The notes beneath the pieces were generated by a model. That model was not told where the DNA came from. It did no database searches and was given only the letters and a program-made list of their open reading frames with translations. From contig ML661885.1 in NCBI GenBank assembly GCA_007570785.1, forward strand, positions 17,592,000-17,655,999: 64,000 bases of DNA, read 5' to 3'. This document shows positions 11,519 through 23,937 of this stretch, one piece after another; position 1 is the stretch's first letter, and each line of letters starts with the position of its first letter. The stretch comes from Antilocapra americana (Eukaryota > Chordata > Mammalia > Artiodactyla > Antilocapridae). The position numbers and the translations under genes are program-made.

Positions 11519-11729
11519 GGGGCTTCCCAGGTGGTGCAGTGGTAAAAAATCCACCTGCCAATGCAGAAGACACAAGAGACGCAAGTTGATCCCTGGCTTG
11601 GGAAGATCCCCTGGAGAAGGAAAGGCCAATCTGTCTCAGTATTCTTGCCTGGAAAATCCCATGGACCAAGGAGCCTGGAGGGCTGTAGCCCACAGGATCA
11701 CAAAGAATTGGACATGACTAAGTGCGCGT

Positions 11730-11765
<36 letters not shown>

Positions 11766-11779
11766 GCACGCACACATGC
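11519..11779 (+). mobile_element. Bov-tA SINE with CA tail and TSD
   Basis: Full-length copy whose tail has become a CA/CGCA microsatellite. Target-site duplications of 12 bases flank it: acattatttaaa at 11507-11518 and acattacttaaa at 11780-11791 (one mismatch). The reading frames across it are chance. Confidence 0.92.
11731..11775. repeat. (CA)n/(CGCA)n microsatellite
   Basis: About 30 bases of pure CA are followed by three CGCA units at the 3' end of the preceding SINE. Confidence 0.95.
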
Positions 11780-11791
11780 ACATTACTTAAA

Positions 11792-12107
11792 AATAGCCAG
11801 GTAGAGTGATGAGGTCATTGTATAAATATACAGTCAATGGAGAAGCACTTTTTTTGGTTGAGCCTTCTAGCAGTTTGGTCATGTTTTGAGAGGAAATGGC
11901 TATATAAGTGAATCTAAAGAGCTCTAACACTGGAATTCAGGCCAACTTTGCCAAGTAGATACCACACTGGAGTTGGTAGTGACGCCTGCATCTGTGTGTT
12001 TGTGTGTATCATGATTAAACTATACTTCACATATCTCAGAGGAAATGGAGATTAGCTTTTACTACTTAGTTTTAACTAAATCTGTCTTATAAAATGGATA
12101 AAGAAAG
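11792..12107. other. Unassigned intergenic DNA
   Basis: No gene or repeat was recognised. Confidence 0.5.
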
Positions 12108-12395
12108 GAACGTGGATGTATAGAACAGACTCGTGGACTCTGTGGAAGAGGGCAAGGGTGGGATGATATGGGAGAATGGCATTGAAACATGTTAATTAAC
12201 ATATGTGAAATCAATCGCCAGCCCAGAACTGATGCTCGGGGCTGGTGCACCGAGATGTCCCGGGGAGGGGAGTCGGGAGGGAGGAGGGAGGGGGGTTCTG
12301 GAGGGGGAGCATATGTAAACCCAGCGTGGTTTCATGTCATTGTATGGCAAAACCAACACAATAAAGTAAAGAAAATTAAAAAACAAAAACAAAAA
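12108..12395 (+). mobile_element. Young bovid L1 3' UTR, severely 5'-truncated
   Basis: Starts within the 3' UTR ('gatgtatagaacagactcgt'), passes through the GGGAGG-rich tract and ends in an A-rich tail. Only about 290 bases of L1 remain and no ORF2. It closely matches the 3' UTRs of the L1 copies ending near 35858 and 53585. Confidence 0.88.
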
Positions 12396-12664
12396 GAAAT
12401 CCTACAAAAAAAGTAAAGATTATTTTAATATTGTTTGTAAACTCAGACCAGAAGTAAATGGTAGTGCTTAAACTTCTTCCTCTTGTCAGAAATATTGATA
12501 AGCCACACGTTAATGACTAAGCAATGATGATCCAAAAAATTCTGACCAATTTGCTCATGAATAAATAAACAAAAACACTTTGAATACATAGATTTGTATT
12601 CTGTGATGAAAAATTCACTATATTTTTGGCATGATGCTAATAGAAAAATACTGCATATTTTAAT

Positions 12665-13690
12665 TTGACTTTAAACAATATCAAACTTATAAAAGATTTT
12701 TAAGTACAGTGCAAAGAAACCCACTGAACCTTGACCCAAATTCACTGATTTTTTACCATTTTCTGAGATGTGCTTTACCACTCCTCTCTGTATGTATGGT
12801 AGGTGCTCAGTCACTCAGTCATATCTCACTCTTCGTGGCTCCATTGACTATAGTTTGCCAGGCTCCTCTTCCATGGTATTTGATACAGCAAGAATACTGG
12901 AGTGGTTTGTCATTTCCTTCTTCAGGTGGTCTTGTTAACCCAGGGATGGAACCCCCATCTTGAGTGTCTCCTGCATTGCTTGCAGATTCTTTACTGCTAT
13001 TATATACCTTTTTTTTTTTTTTTCTTGAGAGTTACTTGCAGGCATCAGGTAGCTTTACATCTAAATATTCAGCATGTGTTCTCTAAGAACAGGAATAACC
13101 TCTCAGATACTCAGAGTGCAATTACTGAATTTTAGAATTGTGACATTGATAGAATCTAACACTGCATAATGCATACTATTATTTACTACACACTACACAT
13201 TTCATATTCAATTTATGACAATTTGTCCAATAAATTCCTTTTGTGACAACTTGCCCCTTATCTAACATTGTGAATTACATTTAATCTCCTTTTTTCTAAA
13301 ACAGATCCTTAGCCATTTTCCTTTAAAATTTCAGCCAGTATTTTGTGATTGTCTTTCACTTTGGTTTTGCTCCATATTTCTTGATAATTTGGTTCAAATT
13401 ATTCATTTTTGGCAGAAATACTACATAAGTGATGCATGTTGCTTAGTAAATCATATCAGGGGACACATAATGTTGCTTTGCCCAATATTGGTGGTATTAA
13501 ATCTTATTAAATAGTTGTCCACTGGATACCACTGCTATAAAATTGCCTATTTCTCTTTGTAATTAACGGATAATCTGTGAGAAATATTTTGAGGCTATGT
13601 AAATATTATGTTCCTCACCAAATTTTACCCACTGGCTTTAGCAGCCTTTGATGACTCTTGCCTAAAGCAATAATTATGTTTGTTGCAAAA
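12665..13690 (-). mobile_element. Ancient L1 (L1M-type) 3' UTR, split by a SINE
   Basis: The outer parts read on the minus strand as an old mammalian L1 3' UTR. Recognisable phrases are 'ggcagaaatactacataagt', 'cagcctttgatgactcttgc' and 'gaggctatgtaaatattatg'. It is heavily diverged. A Bov-tA at 12796-13003 interrupts it. The exact L1M subfamily cannot be assigned by eye. Confidence 0.7.
12796..13003 (-). mobile_element. Bov-tA SINE inside ancient L1
   Basis: Minus-strand copy; the BovB-like tail ('ggtgctcagtcactcagtca') lies at the left and a worn head at the right. A T-run follows at about 13011-13023. TSDs are not clear. Confidence 0.82.
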
Positions 13691-13996
13691 CAGTGACGAG
13701 CACATTTAAAAAATATGTACATAAAACATTAAAAGAGCACTTTTCAATCTGGCAGTCTTTTTATCCTATTTTAAATAAATTAAATACGATTATTTAAGTT
13801 TGTATCTCATTCTTACCTCTCTCATTATAATTAAAAACTTTTTGAGCATATTTTATAATGAATCTACATACAGACTCTGTGTGAAATAAATAAACATGTA
13901 ACATTAGATATGTTAGCAGAATAGTCTCAAAAACATTTCAAAGATTGAAGCTCTATACCAAATATTTTGAGAAATTTTCACCCTTGAAAAGCACAT

Positions 13997-15267
13997 TGCA
14001 CACAATTCACATGCTAATAAAGTCATGCTCAAAATTCTTCAAGCCAGGTTTCAACAATACTTGAACTGTGAACTTCCAGATGTTCAACTGGTTTTAGAAA
14101 AGGCAGAGGAATCAGATATCAAATTGCCAGCATCTGCTGGATCATTTAAAAAGCAAGAGAGTTCCAGAAAAACATCTACTTTTGCTTTATTGACTATGTC
14201 AAAGTCTTTGTGTGGATCACAATAAACTGTGGAAAGTTCTTCAAGAGATGGAAATACCATACCACCTGACCTGCTTCTGGAGAAATCTGTATGCAGGTCA
14301 GGTAGCAACAGCTAGAACTGGATATGCAACAGCAGACTGGTTCCAAATCAGGAAAGGAGTACATCAAAGCTGTATATTGTCACTCTGCTTATTTAACTTA
14401 TATGCAGAGTACATCATGAGAAATGCTGGGCTGGATGAAGCACAAGCTAGAAGCAAGATTGCCAGGAGAAATATCAATAACCTCAGATATGCAGATGACA
14501 CCACCCTTATGGCAGAAAGTGAAGAAGAACTAAAGAACCTCTTAATGAAAGTGAAAGAGAAGAGTGAAAAAGTTGGCTTAAAGCTCAACAATCAGAAAAC
14601 TAAGATCATGGCATTGGGTCCCATCACTTCATGGTGAATAGATGGAGAAACAGTGGAAACGGTGGCAGACTTCATTTTTTGGGACTCCAAAATCAATGCA
14701 GATGGCGACTGGAGCCATGAAGTTAAAAGATGTTTACTCCTTGGAAGGAAAGTTATGATCAGCTTAGATAGCATGTTAAAAAGCAGAGACATTACTTTGC
14801 CAACAAAGGTCCATCTAGTCAAGGATATGGTTTTTCCAGTAGTCATGTAAGGATGTGAGAGTTGGACAATAAAGAAAGCTGTGTGCGGAAGAATTGATGC
14901 TTTTGAACTTTGAGACTGGAGAAAACTCTTGAGAGTCCCTTGGACAGCAAGGAGATCCAACCAGTCCATCCTGAAGGAAATCAGTCCTGAATATTCATTA
15001 GAAGGACTGAAGTTGAAGCTGAAACTGTGATATTTTGGCCACTTGATACAAAGAGCTGACTCATTTGAAAAGTCCCTGATGCTGGGAAAGATTAAAAAAG
15101 GGAGGAGAAGGGGATGACAGAAGATGAAATGGTTGGATGGCATCACCGACTCAGTGGACATGAGTTTGAGTAAACTCTGGGAGCTGGTGATAGACAGGGA
15201 GGCCTGGCGTGCTGCAGTCCATGGGGTTGCAAAGAGTTGGACATGACTGAACTGAACTGAACTGAAC
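13997..15267 (+). mobile_element. BovB LINE, 5'-truncated, with TSD
   Basis: Contains the last roughly 1.27 kb of BovB: most of the reverse transcriptase and the C-terminal region, then a (TGAAC)n tail. Direct repeats of 12 bases, tgaaaagcacat, occur at 13985-13996 and 15268-15279; the first three bases of the right copy could equally belong to the tail, leaving at least 9 bases of real duplication. This marks one clean target-primed insertion. Confidence 0.95.
14025..15250 (+). pseudogene. BovB reverse transcriptase relic
   Basis: Frame pieces at 14025-14225, 14212-14637 and 14653-14850 together give the palm and thumb of an RTE-type reverse transcriptase. The catalytic YADD motif is intact (NLRYADDTTLMAESEEEL), followed by KLNNQKTKIMALGP. 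A frameshift lies near 14212-14225 and stops at about 14635 and 14848 break the frame, and the N-terminal endonuclease was never inserted. Not functional. Confidence 0.9.
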
Positions 15268-15389
15268 TGAAAAGCACATGGAGAATTCTGCTATTAGATC
15301 TTTAATTTTATTTCCCACAAAGTTTGAGTAGCTTTTATTAGACATTTAACATATCCTGGTTTAGTACAAAATTTACTTATTTAAACTGA

Positions 15390-15814
15390 AATGGATGTGA
15401 GAGTTGGACTATAAAGAAAGCTGAGCACCGAAGAATTGATGCTTTTGAACTGTGGTGTTGGAGAAGACTCTTGAGAGTCCCTTGGACTGCAAGGAGATCC
15501 AACCAGTCCATCCTAAATGAGATCAGTCCTGGGTGTTCATTGGAAGGACTGATGTTGAAGCTGAAACTCCAATACTTTGGCCACCTCATGAGAAGAGCTG
15601 ACTCATTGGAAAAGACTCTGATGTTGGGAAAGATTGAGGGCAGGAGAAGAAGGGGACGAGAGGATGAGATGGCTGGATGGCATCACCGACTTGATGGCCA
15701 TGGGTTTGGGTGGACTCTGGGAGTTGGTGAAGGACAGGGAGGCCTGGTGTGCTGTGGTTCATGCGGTTGCAAAGAGTCAGACATGACTGAGAGACTGAAC
15801 TGAACTGAACTGAA
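15390..15814 (+). mobile_element. BovB LINE, 3' end fragment
   Basis: A second BovB insert in the same orientation, 110 bases after the first. It covers the last roughly 420 bases, ending in (TGAAC)n. The partial frame 15471-15803 still reads the C-terminal tail (RRSNQSILNEISPG...[24 protein letters not shown]). Clear TSDs were not found. Confidence 0.92.
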
Positions 15815-16182
15815 AACTTAAATGATCTTGAAATGCTTAAATGCTGCTTAATCTAAAAACTAAAACTTAATTTATAGCAATGTATAAAAAGGATTCTACT
15901 CAAAGATTTCCTTTTAACTTGTAACTTCTCAGAATGCAGACTTGCAAAATTCCCACACTCCTCTGCTTCTTAGTTACTACTGTCATTTCTAGTAATAAAC
16001 ATGATTAAAGGTAGTACCTTATGAATTAGGGCTATAAACTAGGGCCAAAATAGTTTGTTATGGCTCTAGAATCACATTTAAATTGACTTAGTACTTTGAG
16101 TACTATATTCAGGAAGGACTCTTTGCTTTTACTAGAATTAGCTTTTTCATGGACAGGTTGGTTAATTCTAGCTTTGTCTTTT
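15815..16182. other. Unassigned intergenic DNA
   Basis: No gene or repeat was recognised. Confidence 0.5.
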
Positions 16183-16360
16183 AGCTCTCAGGTTGCTCAA
16201 GTAGTAAAGAATCTGTAGACATGGGTTCAGTTCCTGGGTCAGGAAGATCCCCTGGAGAAGGAAATTCCAGTATTCTTGCCTGGAGAATTTCTATGGACAG
16301 AGGAACCTGGCAGGCTACATTCCACTGGGGACACAACTTAGTACTAAGCAGCAACCACAA
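16183..16360 (+). mobile_element. Bov-tA SINE, internally deleted
   Basis: The head region and the BovB-like part are present, but about 15 bases of the 'gcctgcaatgcaggaga' segment and about 15 bases near 'gggaatggcaacccac' are missing. The tail is worn. Confidence 0.8.
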
Positions 16361-17056
16361 AAATAACCTTGTTAGTAACCCCAATTCTTTATAAGAAAGT
16401 ATAAATTATGCAAATATGTTAAGATGAAAAGTTTATAACCATTGTATTTCATGGCAAAATATTATTTGTTACCTGACTTATAAAATCACATTAATTTTCT
16501 GGTATTATATATAATATATAGATTACATGAATAAACTAGAAAAACATTAATAGTTTAAAAATAAATTGCATTTATTTAAATGAGTTTATGATTATTTAGT
16601 GTGAAGAAATAGATAAAGCTGCAGGGAGGGAATATTCTTTGCCTCTTTGGCAAAATCCAATCATAAAACATTTTTTCTAAATATATATGACAGGAAAAAT
16701 TATACTCAAGTTTTTTCTTCACACAGTATTTTTTTCTCCTTCAAAGGAAAAAAAGCAATCTTTTCAGAAATTAAGATGATTGAAAAACATGGAAATGCAA
16801 AATAAATAGGATAGACAAAACTATTTTGCAAAAGAGCAAAGATGAACTTTCATTACTAGGTATCAAGTTACAGAAAAAGGTATCCAGTTACTCAGGTTAT
16901 AGTAATAAAATCAGTAGTAAATCAACTATCAAACACATCAGATCTGTGTATTTGATTTTATGTAAGTTATACCACAATAATTTATACATCAGTCTGGAAT
17001 CTGCCAAGAATATATAGGCTATAAATATTATATTTCATAATTTTTTAACACATACT
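16361..17056. other. Unassigned AT-rich intergenic DNA
   Basis: Nothing recognised; TA-rich near 16503-16525. Confidence 0.5.
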
Positions 17057-17066
17057 AATGTGAGAA

Positions 17067-17286
17067 GGGGGCTTCCCCAGTGGCTTAGTGGTAAAGAATC
17101 TGTCTGCAATGTAGGAGCCGTGGGTTAGATCCCTGCATCAGGAAGATCCCCTGGAGGAGGGCATGGCAACCCACTCTAGTATTCTTGGCTGGAGAATCTC
17201 ATGGACAGAGGAATCTGGTGGGATACAGTCCATAGAGTCACAAAGAGTGGTACATGACTAAAGTGACTTAAGATGCACGTACACAC
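17067..17286 (+). mobile_element. Bov-tA SINE with TSD
   Basis: Full-length copy from 'ggggcttccccagtggctta' to the worn tail. Perfect 10-base direct repeats, aatgtgagaa, lie at 17057-17066 and 17287-17296. Confidence 0.92.
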
Positions 17287-17296
17287 AATGTGAGAA

Positions 17297-18914
17297 ATCT
17301 TGACAATCTTTTAGTCTCCATGGCTAAAAGTAAAGTTTATAAAATGTTAAATTAATAGTCACATGGAAATCAGACAGCATATTTTCATAAACTGAAAAAG
17401 AGATGGATTGATAGAAAATAAAAGACCTAATTTAGTTGATATTTTGAATATTTAATTGATATTAAACATCTTTTAAATTGATATTAAATGTTTAATAATA
17501 TTGAATAATCATTTGCATTTTCTATCCTATACTTGATTATTTGTGTATAATATTTTAAAATTAATTAATTTATTTTAATTTGAGGCTAATTACTTTAGAA
17601 TATTGTGTTGGTTTTTGCTGTTAGAGATACAATTGTTTTAAGAGCTTATAATTGATTTCCATAAAATTTCTGTGGGATGGAACTAATTATAGCTCTTTTT
17701 TCTCATCTCTTTCTATGAAACTTATATTTAATACTCCATAGATAGATAGTAATGTATTTATTTTAGTTTACCTCAAACTTGGGAGAATGTAACATAGCAC
17801 AGATACGGTCTTAAGCAAGATAGGTAACTATGAACAGAATCATCTGAGCAGTGTTAGACCACATTGTTGCATCTGATTGATTAAGTTCTGGCAAATTAGG
17901 AAAAGGAATGATTGATCCTTTAAAGAGCTCTTTAGAGAAAAAACATTTAAGTTACAATATATATTTTTCAGATACCTCTTTAAATATGTACAAAAGTCAA
18001 TATTGTAGAAGTCAATTCCAGAAAATAACTAGAAGCTTTTGTGGGCAAAGTTAATATAACTACAATTAGAAAACTTCAAAACTGCAGGTATCATCTACTT
18101 TTAATAAATTCATCATCTACTCTTATTGCTTAAATGTGCATTATGCGTGCATTTTAATTCACTGTGAATGGGATCTTTTGCATACCCTTGACAGCAGAGA
18201 GACAAAGTCAAGGCTGTCAGGAAAAGAAACCACGGAAGCGCCTGCTGAGTATGCAGCAAGCTGTCCGAGTATTACATGAAAGGGTCAGAATTTTCTTGGA
18301 GAGTCACTTTCCAAGTATAGCATGCTTTCAATAATTAGTATCCTGACTACTCAGAAGATGGTTGTAGACACAGCTGTTGTTTAAGGTAGCGGGCACATCA
18401 ATGGCAAGGCACTAGGTATTGATTTGTGCAGTGACATCCTTCTAACTATGTCATCTGAGTGAAAGAAGCCCCAAATTAACCAATAATAAAGTGTTAGAAG
18501 TTGTAGTGGATGCCCTCTTGGGACTTGTTCTAGAAGAGTATAGGTGCCCCTCCCCCACTCACACCATCAATCCTGCTAAAGTTATCAAAGTGACATGAAG
18601 TTGACTAGTAGGACAATGTAAAGCCCATAATAATACCATATCCACTTTTGGTGTATGTGTGTGTGTGTGTGTGCTAGTTTTATATCAGTTTTCTGTATGC
18701 AAATACATAATAATGTATGCATACCTACATGCATAAAATATACATATGTGCCATCATGATCTGAAGAAATCTTAATTAATGAGAATTATATATAACAAAC
18801 TGTCAAGCATTATACATCTTTTTTAAAACAAAGAAAGTTTGTCTATCACTTGATAAGACTAATTTCAAAGCCAAAATCTAGGATATTGCATTTCCATCAG
18901 AATTAGACAAAGGT
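17297..18914. other. Unassigned intergenic DNA
   Basis: No gene was recognised. The part 18150-18500 has about five CpGs and no visible repeat and could contain conserved sequence. A short TG repeat lies at 18651-18673. Confidence 0.45.
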
Positions 18915-18919
18915 AAATT

Positions 18920-21900
18920 TCAGAACAAGACACAGTTTCCCCTCAGAACATCTCTCCCATTAGGAAACTTACATAAGCTTTTGATCTTTATCCATTAGAG
19001 GGCCAACATAATGAAAACCACCATCACAGAAAACTAATCAAACTGATTACATGGACCACAGCCTTGTCTAACTCAATGAAACTATGAGGCATGCCGTGTA
19101 GGGCCATCCAAGATGAAGGGTCATGGTGGACAATTCTAACAAAATATGGTCCACTGGAAAAGGGAATGACAAACCACTTCAGGATTCTGGCCTTGAGAAC
19201 CCCATGAACAGTATGAAAAGGCAAAAAGATAGGACCCTGAAAGATGAACTCCCCAGGTTGGTAGGTGCCCAATATGCTACTGGAGATCAGTGGAGAAATA
19301 ACTCCAGACTGAATGAAGGGATGGAGTAAAAACAAAAACAACACCTGGTTGTGGAAGGGACTGGTGCTAGAAGCAAGGTTTGATGCTAATGAGCAATATT
19401 GCACTGGAACCTGGAATGTTAGGTTCATGAATCAAGGCAAATTGGAAGTGGTCAAACAGGAGATGACATTGACATTTTAGGAATCAGTGAGCTGAAATGG
19501 ACTGGAATGGGTGAATTCAACTCAGATGATGATTATATCTACTACTGTGGGCCAGAATCCGTTAAAGAAATGGAGTAGCCATCATCGCTAACCAAAAAGC
19601 CTGAATTTCAGTACTTGGATGCAATCTCAAAAACGATAAAATGATCTCTGTTCATTTCCAAGGCAAAGCATTCAATATCACAGTAATCCAAGACTATTCC
19701 TTGACCAGTAATGCTGAAGAAGCTGAAGCTGAATGGTTCTATGAAGATGTACAGAACCTTATAGAACTAAACCCCCCCAAAAGATATCCTTTTCATTATA
19801 GAGGACTGGAATGCAAAAGTAGGAAGTCAAGAGACACCTGGAGTAATAGGCAAATTGGGCCTTAGGTTACAAAACAAAGTAGGTCAAAGGCTAATAGAGT
19901 TTTGCCAAGAGAATGCACTGGTCATAGCAAACACCCTCTTCCAAAAATACGAGGGAAGACTCTACACATGAACATCACCAGATGGTCAATACTGAAATCA
20001 GATTGATTATATCTTTCACAGCCAATGATGGAGAAGCTCTATACAGTCAGCAAAAACAAGACCTGGAGCTGACTCTGGCTCAGATAATGAATTCCTTATT
20101 GCCAAATTCAAACTTAAATTGAAGAAAGGAGGGAAAACCACTATACCATTCAGGTATGACCTAAATCAAATCCCTTACAATTATACAATGAAAGGGACAA
20201 ATAGATTCAAGGGATTAAATCTGATAGACAGAGTGCTTGAAGAACTATGGATGGAGGTTCATGACATTGCACAGGAGACAGGGATCAAGACCATCCTCAA
20301 GAAAAAGAAATGCAAAAAGGTAAAATGGTTGTCTGAGGAGGCCTTAGAAATAGCTATGAAAAGAACAGAAGTGAAAGACAAAGGAGAAAAGGAAAGATAT
20401 ACCCATTTGAATGCAGAGTTCCAAAGACTAGGAAGGAGTTATAAGAAAGCCTTCTCAGTGATGAATGCAAAGAAATAGAGGAAAACTATAGAATGGGAAA
20501 GACTAGAGATCTCTTTAAGAAAATTAGAGATACCGAAAGAATATTTCCCTTGTGCAAAGGGATTTGTGCAAAGATGAGCACAATTAAGGACAGAATTCGT
20601 ATGGACATAACAGAAGCAGAAGATATTAAGAGGTAGCAAGAATACACAGAAGAACCATATAAAAAAGATCTTCATAACCCAGATAACCATGATGGTGTGA
20701 TCACTCACTTAGAGCCAGATCCTGGAATGTGAAGTCAAGTGGGGCTTAGGAAACATCACTATGAACAAAGCTAGTGGAGGTGATGGAATTCCAGTTGAGT
20801 TCTTTCAAATCCTAAAAGAAGATGCTGTGAAAGTGCTGCACTCAATACTTCAGAAAATTTGGAAAGCTCAGCAGTGGCCACAAGACTGGAAATGGTCAGT
20901 TTTCATTCCAATCCCAAAGAAAAGCAATGCTCAAACTACTGCACTCATTTCACACACTAGCAAAGTAATGCTCAAAATTCTCCAAGTAGGCTTCAACAGT
21001 ACATGAACAGTGAACTTCCAGATGTTCATCCTGGATTTAGAAAAGGCAGAAGAACCAGAGATTCAATTGCCAACATCTGCTGGATCATTGAAGGAATGAG
21101 AGTTCCAGAAAAACATCTACTTCTGCTTTACTGACTACACTCAAGTCTTTGACTGTGTGAATCAAAACAAACTACGGAAAATTCTTAAAGAGATGGAACA
21201 CCAGACAACACGACCTGCTTCCTGAGAAATCTGTATGCAGGTCAAGAAGCAACAGGTAGAACTGGACATGGAAAAACAGACTGGTTCCAAATAGAAATAG
21301 GAGTACGTGAAGACTGTATATTGTCACCCTGCTTATTTAACTCATATGCAGAGTACATCATGTGAAATGCTGGGCTGGATGAAACACATACTGAAATTAA
21401 GATTGCCAGGAGAAATATCAATAACCTCAGGTATGCAGATGACACTCCCTTATGACAGAACATGAAGAAGAGCTAAAGAGCCTCTTGATGAAAGTGAAAG
21501 ACGAGAGTGAAAAAGTTAGGACAAAACTTAGCATTCAGAAAACTAAGACCATAGCAGCCAGTCCATCGCTTCATGGCAAATAGATGGGGAAACAGAGGAA
21601 ACAGTGGCAGACTTAATATTTTTGGGCTCCAAAATCAGTGCAGATTGTGACTGCAGCCATGAAATTAGAAGACACTTGCTCTTTGGGAGAAAAGCTATAA
21701 CCAAATTAGACAATATATTAAAAAGCAGAGAGATTACTTTGCCAACAAAGGTCCGTCTAGTCAAAGCTATGGTTTTATCGTAGTTATGTATGGCTATGAG
21801 AGTTGGACTGTAAAGAAAGCTGAGCACTGAAGAATTGATGCTTTTGAACTGTGGTGTTGGAGAAGACTCTTGAGAGTCCCTTGGACTGCAAGGAGATCCA

Positions 21901-22208
21901 ACCAGTCCATCCTAAAGGGGATCGGTCCTGATATTCATCGGAAGGACTAATGTTGAAGCTGAAACTCCAATACTTTGGCCACCTGATGCAAAGAGTTGAC
22001 TCATTTGAAAAGACTCTGATGCTAGGAAAGATTGAGGGCAGGAAAAGAAGGGGATGGCAGAGGATGAGATGGCTGGATGGCATCACTGACTTGATGGACA
22101 TGCAATTGAGTAAGCTCTGGGAGTTGGTGATGGACAGGGAAGCCTGTTGTGCTGCAGTATTGGGTCGCAAAGAGTCAGACATGACTGAGCAACTGAACTC
22201 AACTGAAG
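18920..22208 (+). mobile_element. BovB LINE, near full length, decayed
   Basis: The longest colinear BovB in the window (about 3.3 kb): part of the 5' UTR, endonuclease region, linker, reverse transcriptase, C-terminal tail and worn TGAAC-like end. Frame pieces include ELKWTGMGEFNSDD-like endonuclease sequence near 19490, KGLNLIDRVLEELWMEVHDIAQETGIKTILKKKKC near 20220 and MNKASGGDGIPVEF near 20761. Many stops and indels break the ORF. A 7-base repeat (aaatttc, 18915-18921 and 22211-22217) is a weak TSD candidate. Confidence 0.93.
19641..21780 (+). pseudogene. BovB endonuclease/reverse transcriptase ORF relic
   Basis: In a live RTE element this single ORF encodes an APE-type endonuclease and a reverse transcriptase. 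Here it is split into short frames (19641-19865, 20119-20478, 20761-21006 and others). The 'tatgcagatgac' codons for the YADD core remain near 21432, but the frame is lost just after it (a missing base in 'cactccctta'). Also note 'gccaagtagg' in place of the usual 'gccaggcttcag' near 20985. Non-functional. Confidence 0.85.
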
Positions 22209-22313
22209 TGAAATTTCTTGGGAAGATTTTTGTTGTTTTTGTTTTACTCCTCATTTGCTTAATTTTTAGTATGGGCTTTATCTACAAAGTCTAGGAAGAG
22301 ATCAAAAATAAAT

Positions 22314-22518
22314 AAGGCTTAATTGTTGGCTCAGACTGTAAAGAATCCACCTACAATTTAGGAGACCTGGATTTGATCCCTGCATCAGAAAGAACCCCTG
22401 GAGAAGGGAATGGCAACCTACTCCAGTATTCTTGCCTGGAGCATCCCATGGACAATGAAGCCTGGCAAGCTACAGTCCATAGGATCATAAAGGGTTGTAC
22501 ACACTGAGCGACAAACAA
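22314..22518 (+). mobile_element. Bov-tA SINE
   Basis: Full-length but diverged copy about 105 bases after the BovB end ('ttggctcagactgtaaagaa' to 'acactgagcgacaaac'). TSDs are unclear. Confidence 0.88.
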
Positions 22519-23157
22519 GATCATTAAAGCCACAGGGCATTCATGTTTCAGAAACAGTCAACACAGAGATTGTTAATTTCATCTATTTTCATCCAAATTA
22601 TCTCTTGATCCATCAGTATATTAAAAGAATTATTCACGTGCAAACTTTTGGATATTGTCTTATAACTTGATAAAAATTTTCAGAACGTACTTTTTTTGAG
22701 TGTTGGTCTCTAAATTTCTGTGGTCCTACTCATTAAACTTCATGGATTTACTCTTTTAGCTTTTGCCTGACTGCAAATTAGGATCCCATATTACCATTTG
22801 ACTCATCCCCTCTTGCTTCATATATATATGCTTCTTTAAAATAATAAATTTTATAAGAACAAAACTTTAGAAACAGCTCTTCCTTTTAAATAAATAGAGG
22901 CTGACATCAACAGGAATGGTACTGGTGTCAATAAACATAAGCTTCAGCTTGCAATGACTTTCATAGCTCTTATCAGAAGCTCAACACAGACCTTCAGTTT
23001 TCTATGACTTGATATATAGTCTGGTTTGCATTGAGAAAGGGAAATCAACTTTATAACACTGGACCCAGGCACACTTACCAGATTTCTTTGGTGAATTGTT
23101 TGTAGTTTCTAGCAAGATCTATAATTATCGAATTGCCCTGGCTGCTGGTTAGACCAT

Positions 23158-23250
23158 CATACATAATATATATTACGTAATACATACTACATATTATGTA
23201 ATACATAGCCCATAATACATAATTTTATGTATTATGTAATACATAGTATC
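23158..23250. repeat. AT-rich imperfect repeat with hairpin
   Basis: Repeats of 'tacataata/tacatta'-like words. Within it, 23211-23236 is an inverted repeat with perfect 12-base arms (cataatacataa / ttatgtattatg) and a 2-base spacer. Confidence 0.8.
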
Positions 23251-23895
23251 CCTTCAAATTGTTATCAGGAAAGGAAAGAAAAATCTTAGCTGCATTACAG
23301 GCTATGAGGAATATCTTGGCATTGGCTGTTATCTTTGTTAATTTGGTTGCTTTCCCGGGAAAGAATGTGAGTCTAGATTAAAAGTTGATCTCAAAATATG
23401 TTCACTGTTAGTGAATCTCAGGAGTCAGGGAGGATTATTCTCCATTTGTTTCTTGGGACCATTAATTGTTCTTGTCTTCCATACTATGTGCTCCAGGAGG
23501 CTTGTATTTATAAATTTCTCATTTTTGCTCTCTTGTTATCTGGAATTTTATTGGGTTTGACCAATGTATGGTAACATCAGGAGAGTAGAAGATGGGAGGA
23601 GAGTTGAAGGCATCATTCCTTCTTTCTGTCTCTTCCTCGATGTTATGAGCAGTGGCTACCTCCTTTCAGAATCATAGTCCCTGTCTGGTGACTTTAATCT
23701 TATGGCTCCATTTCTCTTTGGATTCTACTGCTGTTATTTCCTTGCCTACATCTTCAGGCTTAGAATAGTAATGGCTGCATGTTCTTGCCCCTCTTCAGAG
23801 CTTCACCATACCTACCTGATTTCCTAACTTTACACATCCTATTGTAAACTATCTCTTCAATAAACTCTTTAAAATAATTTGTGATTCAGGCTGGT

Positions 23896-23937
23896 AAATC
23901 TCTCTCTCTCTCTATCCCGCCCCCCACCCCCACCCCT
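23896..23937. repeat. (CT)n plus C-rich tract
   Basis: About seven CT units followed by a C-rich stretch (ccgccccccacccccacccc). Confidence 0.9.

Noticed and set aside
12114..12300. G-rich tract as a regulatory G-quadruplex island
   Set aside because: It is the standard GGGAGG-rich 3' UTR of bovid L1, repeated in three other copies.
14592..15161. Minus-strand 189-codon frame
   Set aside because: Antisense of BovB coding sequence; similar antisense frames appear in every BovB copy.
15240..15271. (TGAAC)n repeats as telomere- or CRISPR-like arrays
   Set aside because: They are the normal 3' tail of BovB, seen at every intact 3' end.
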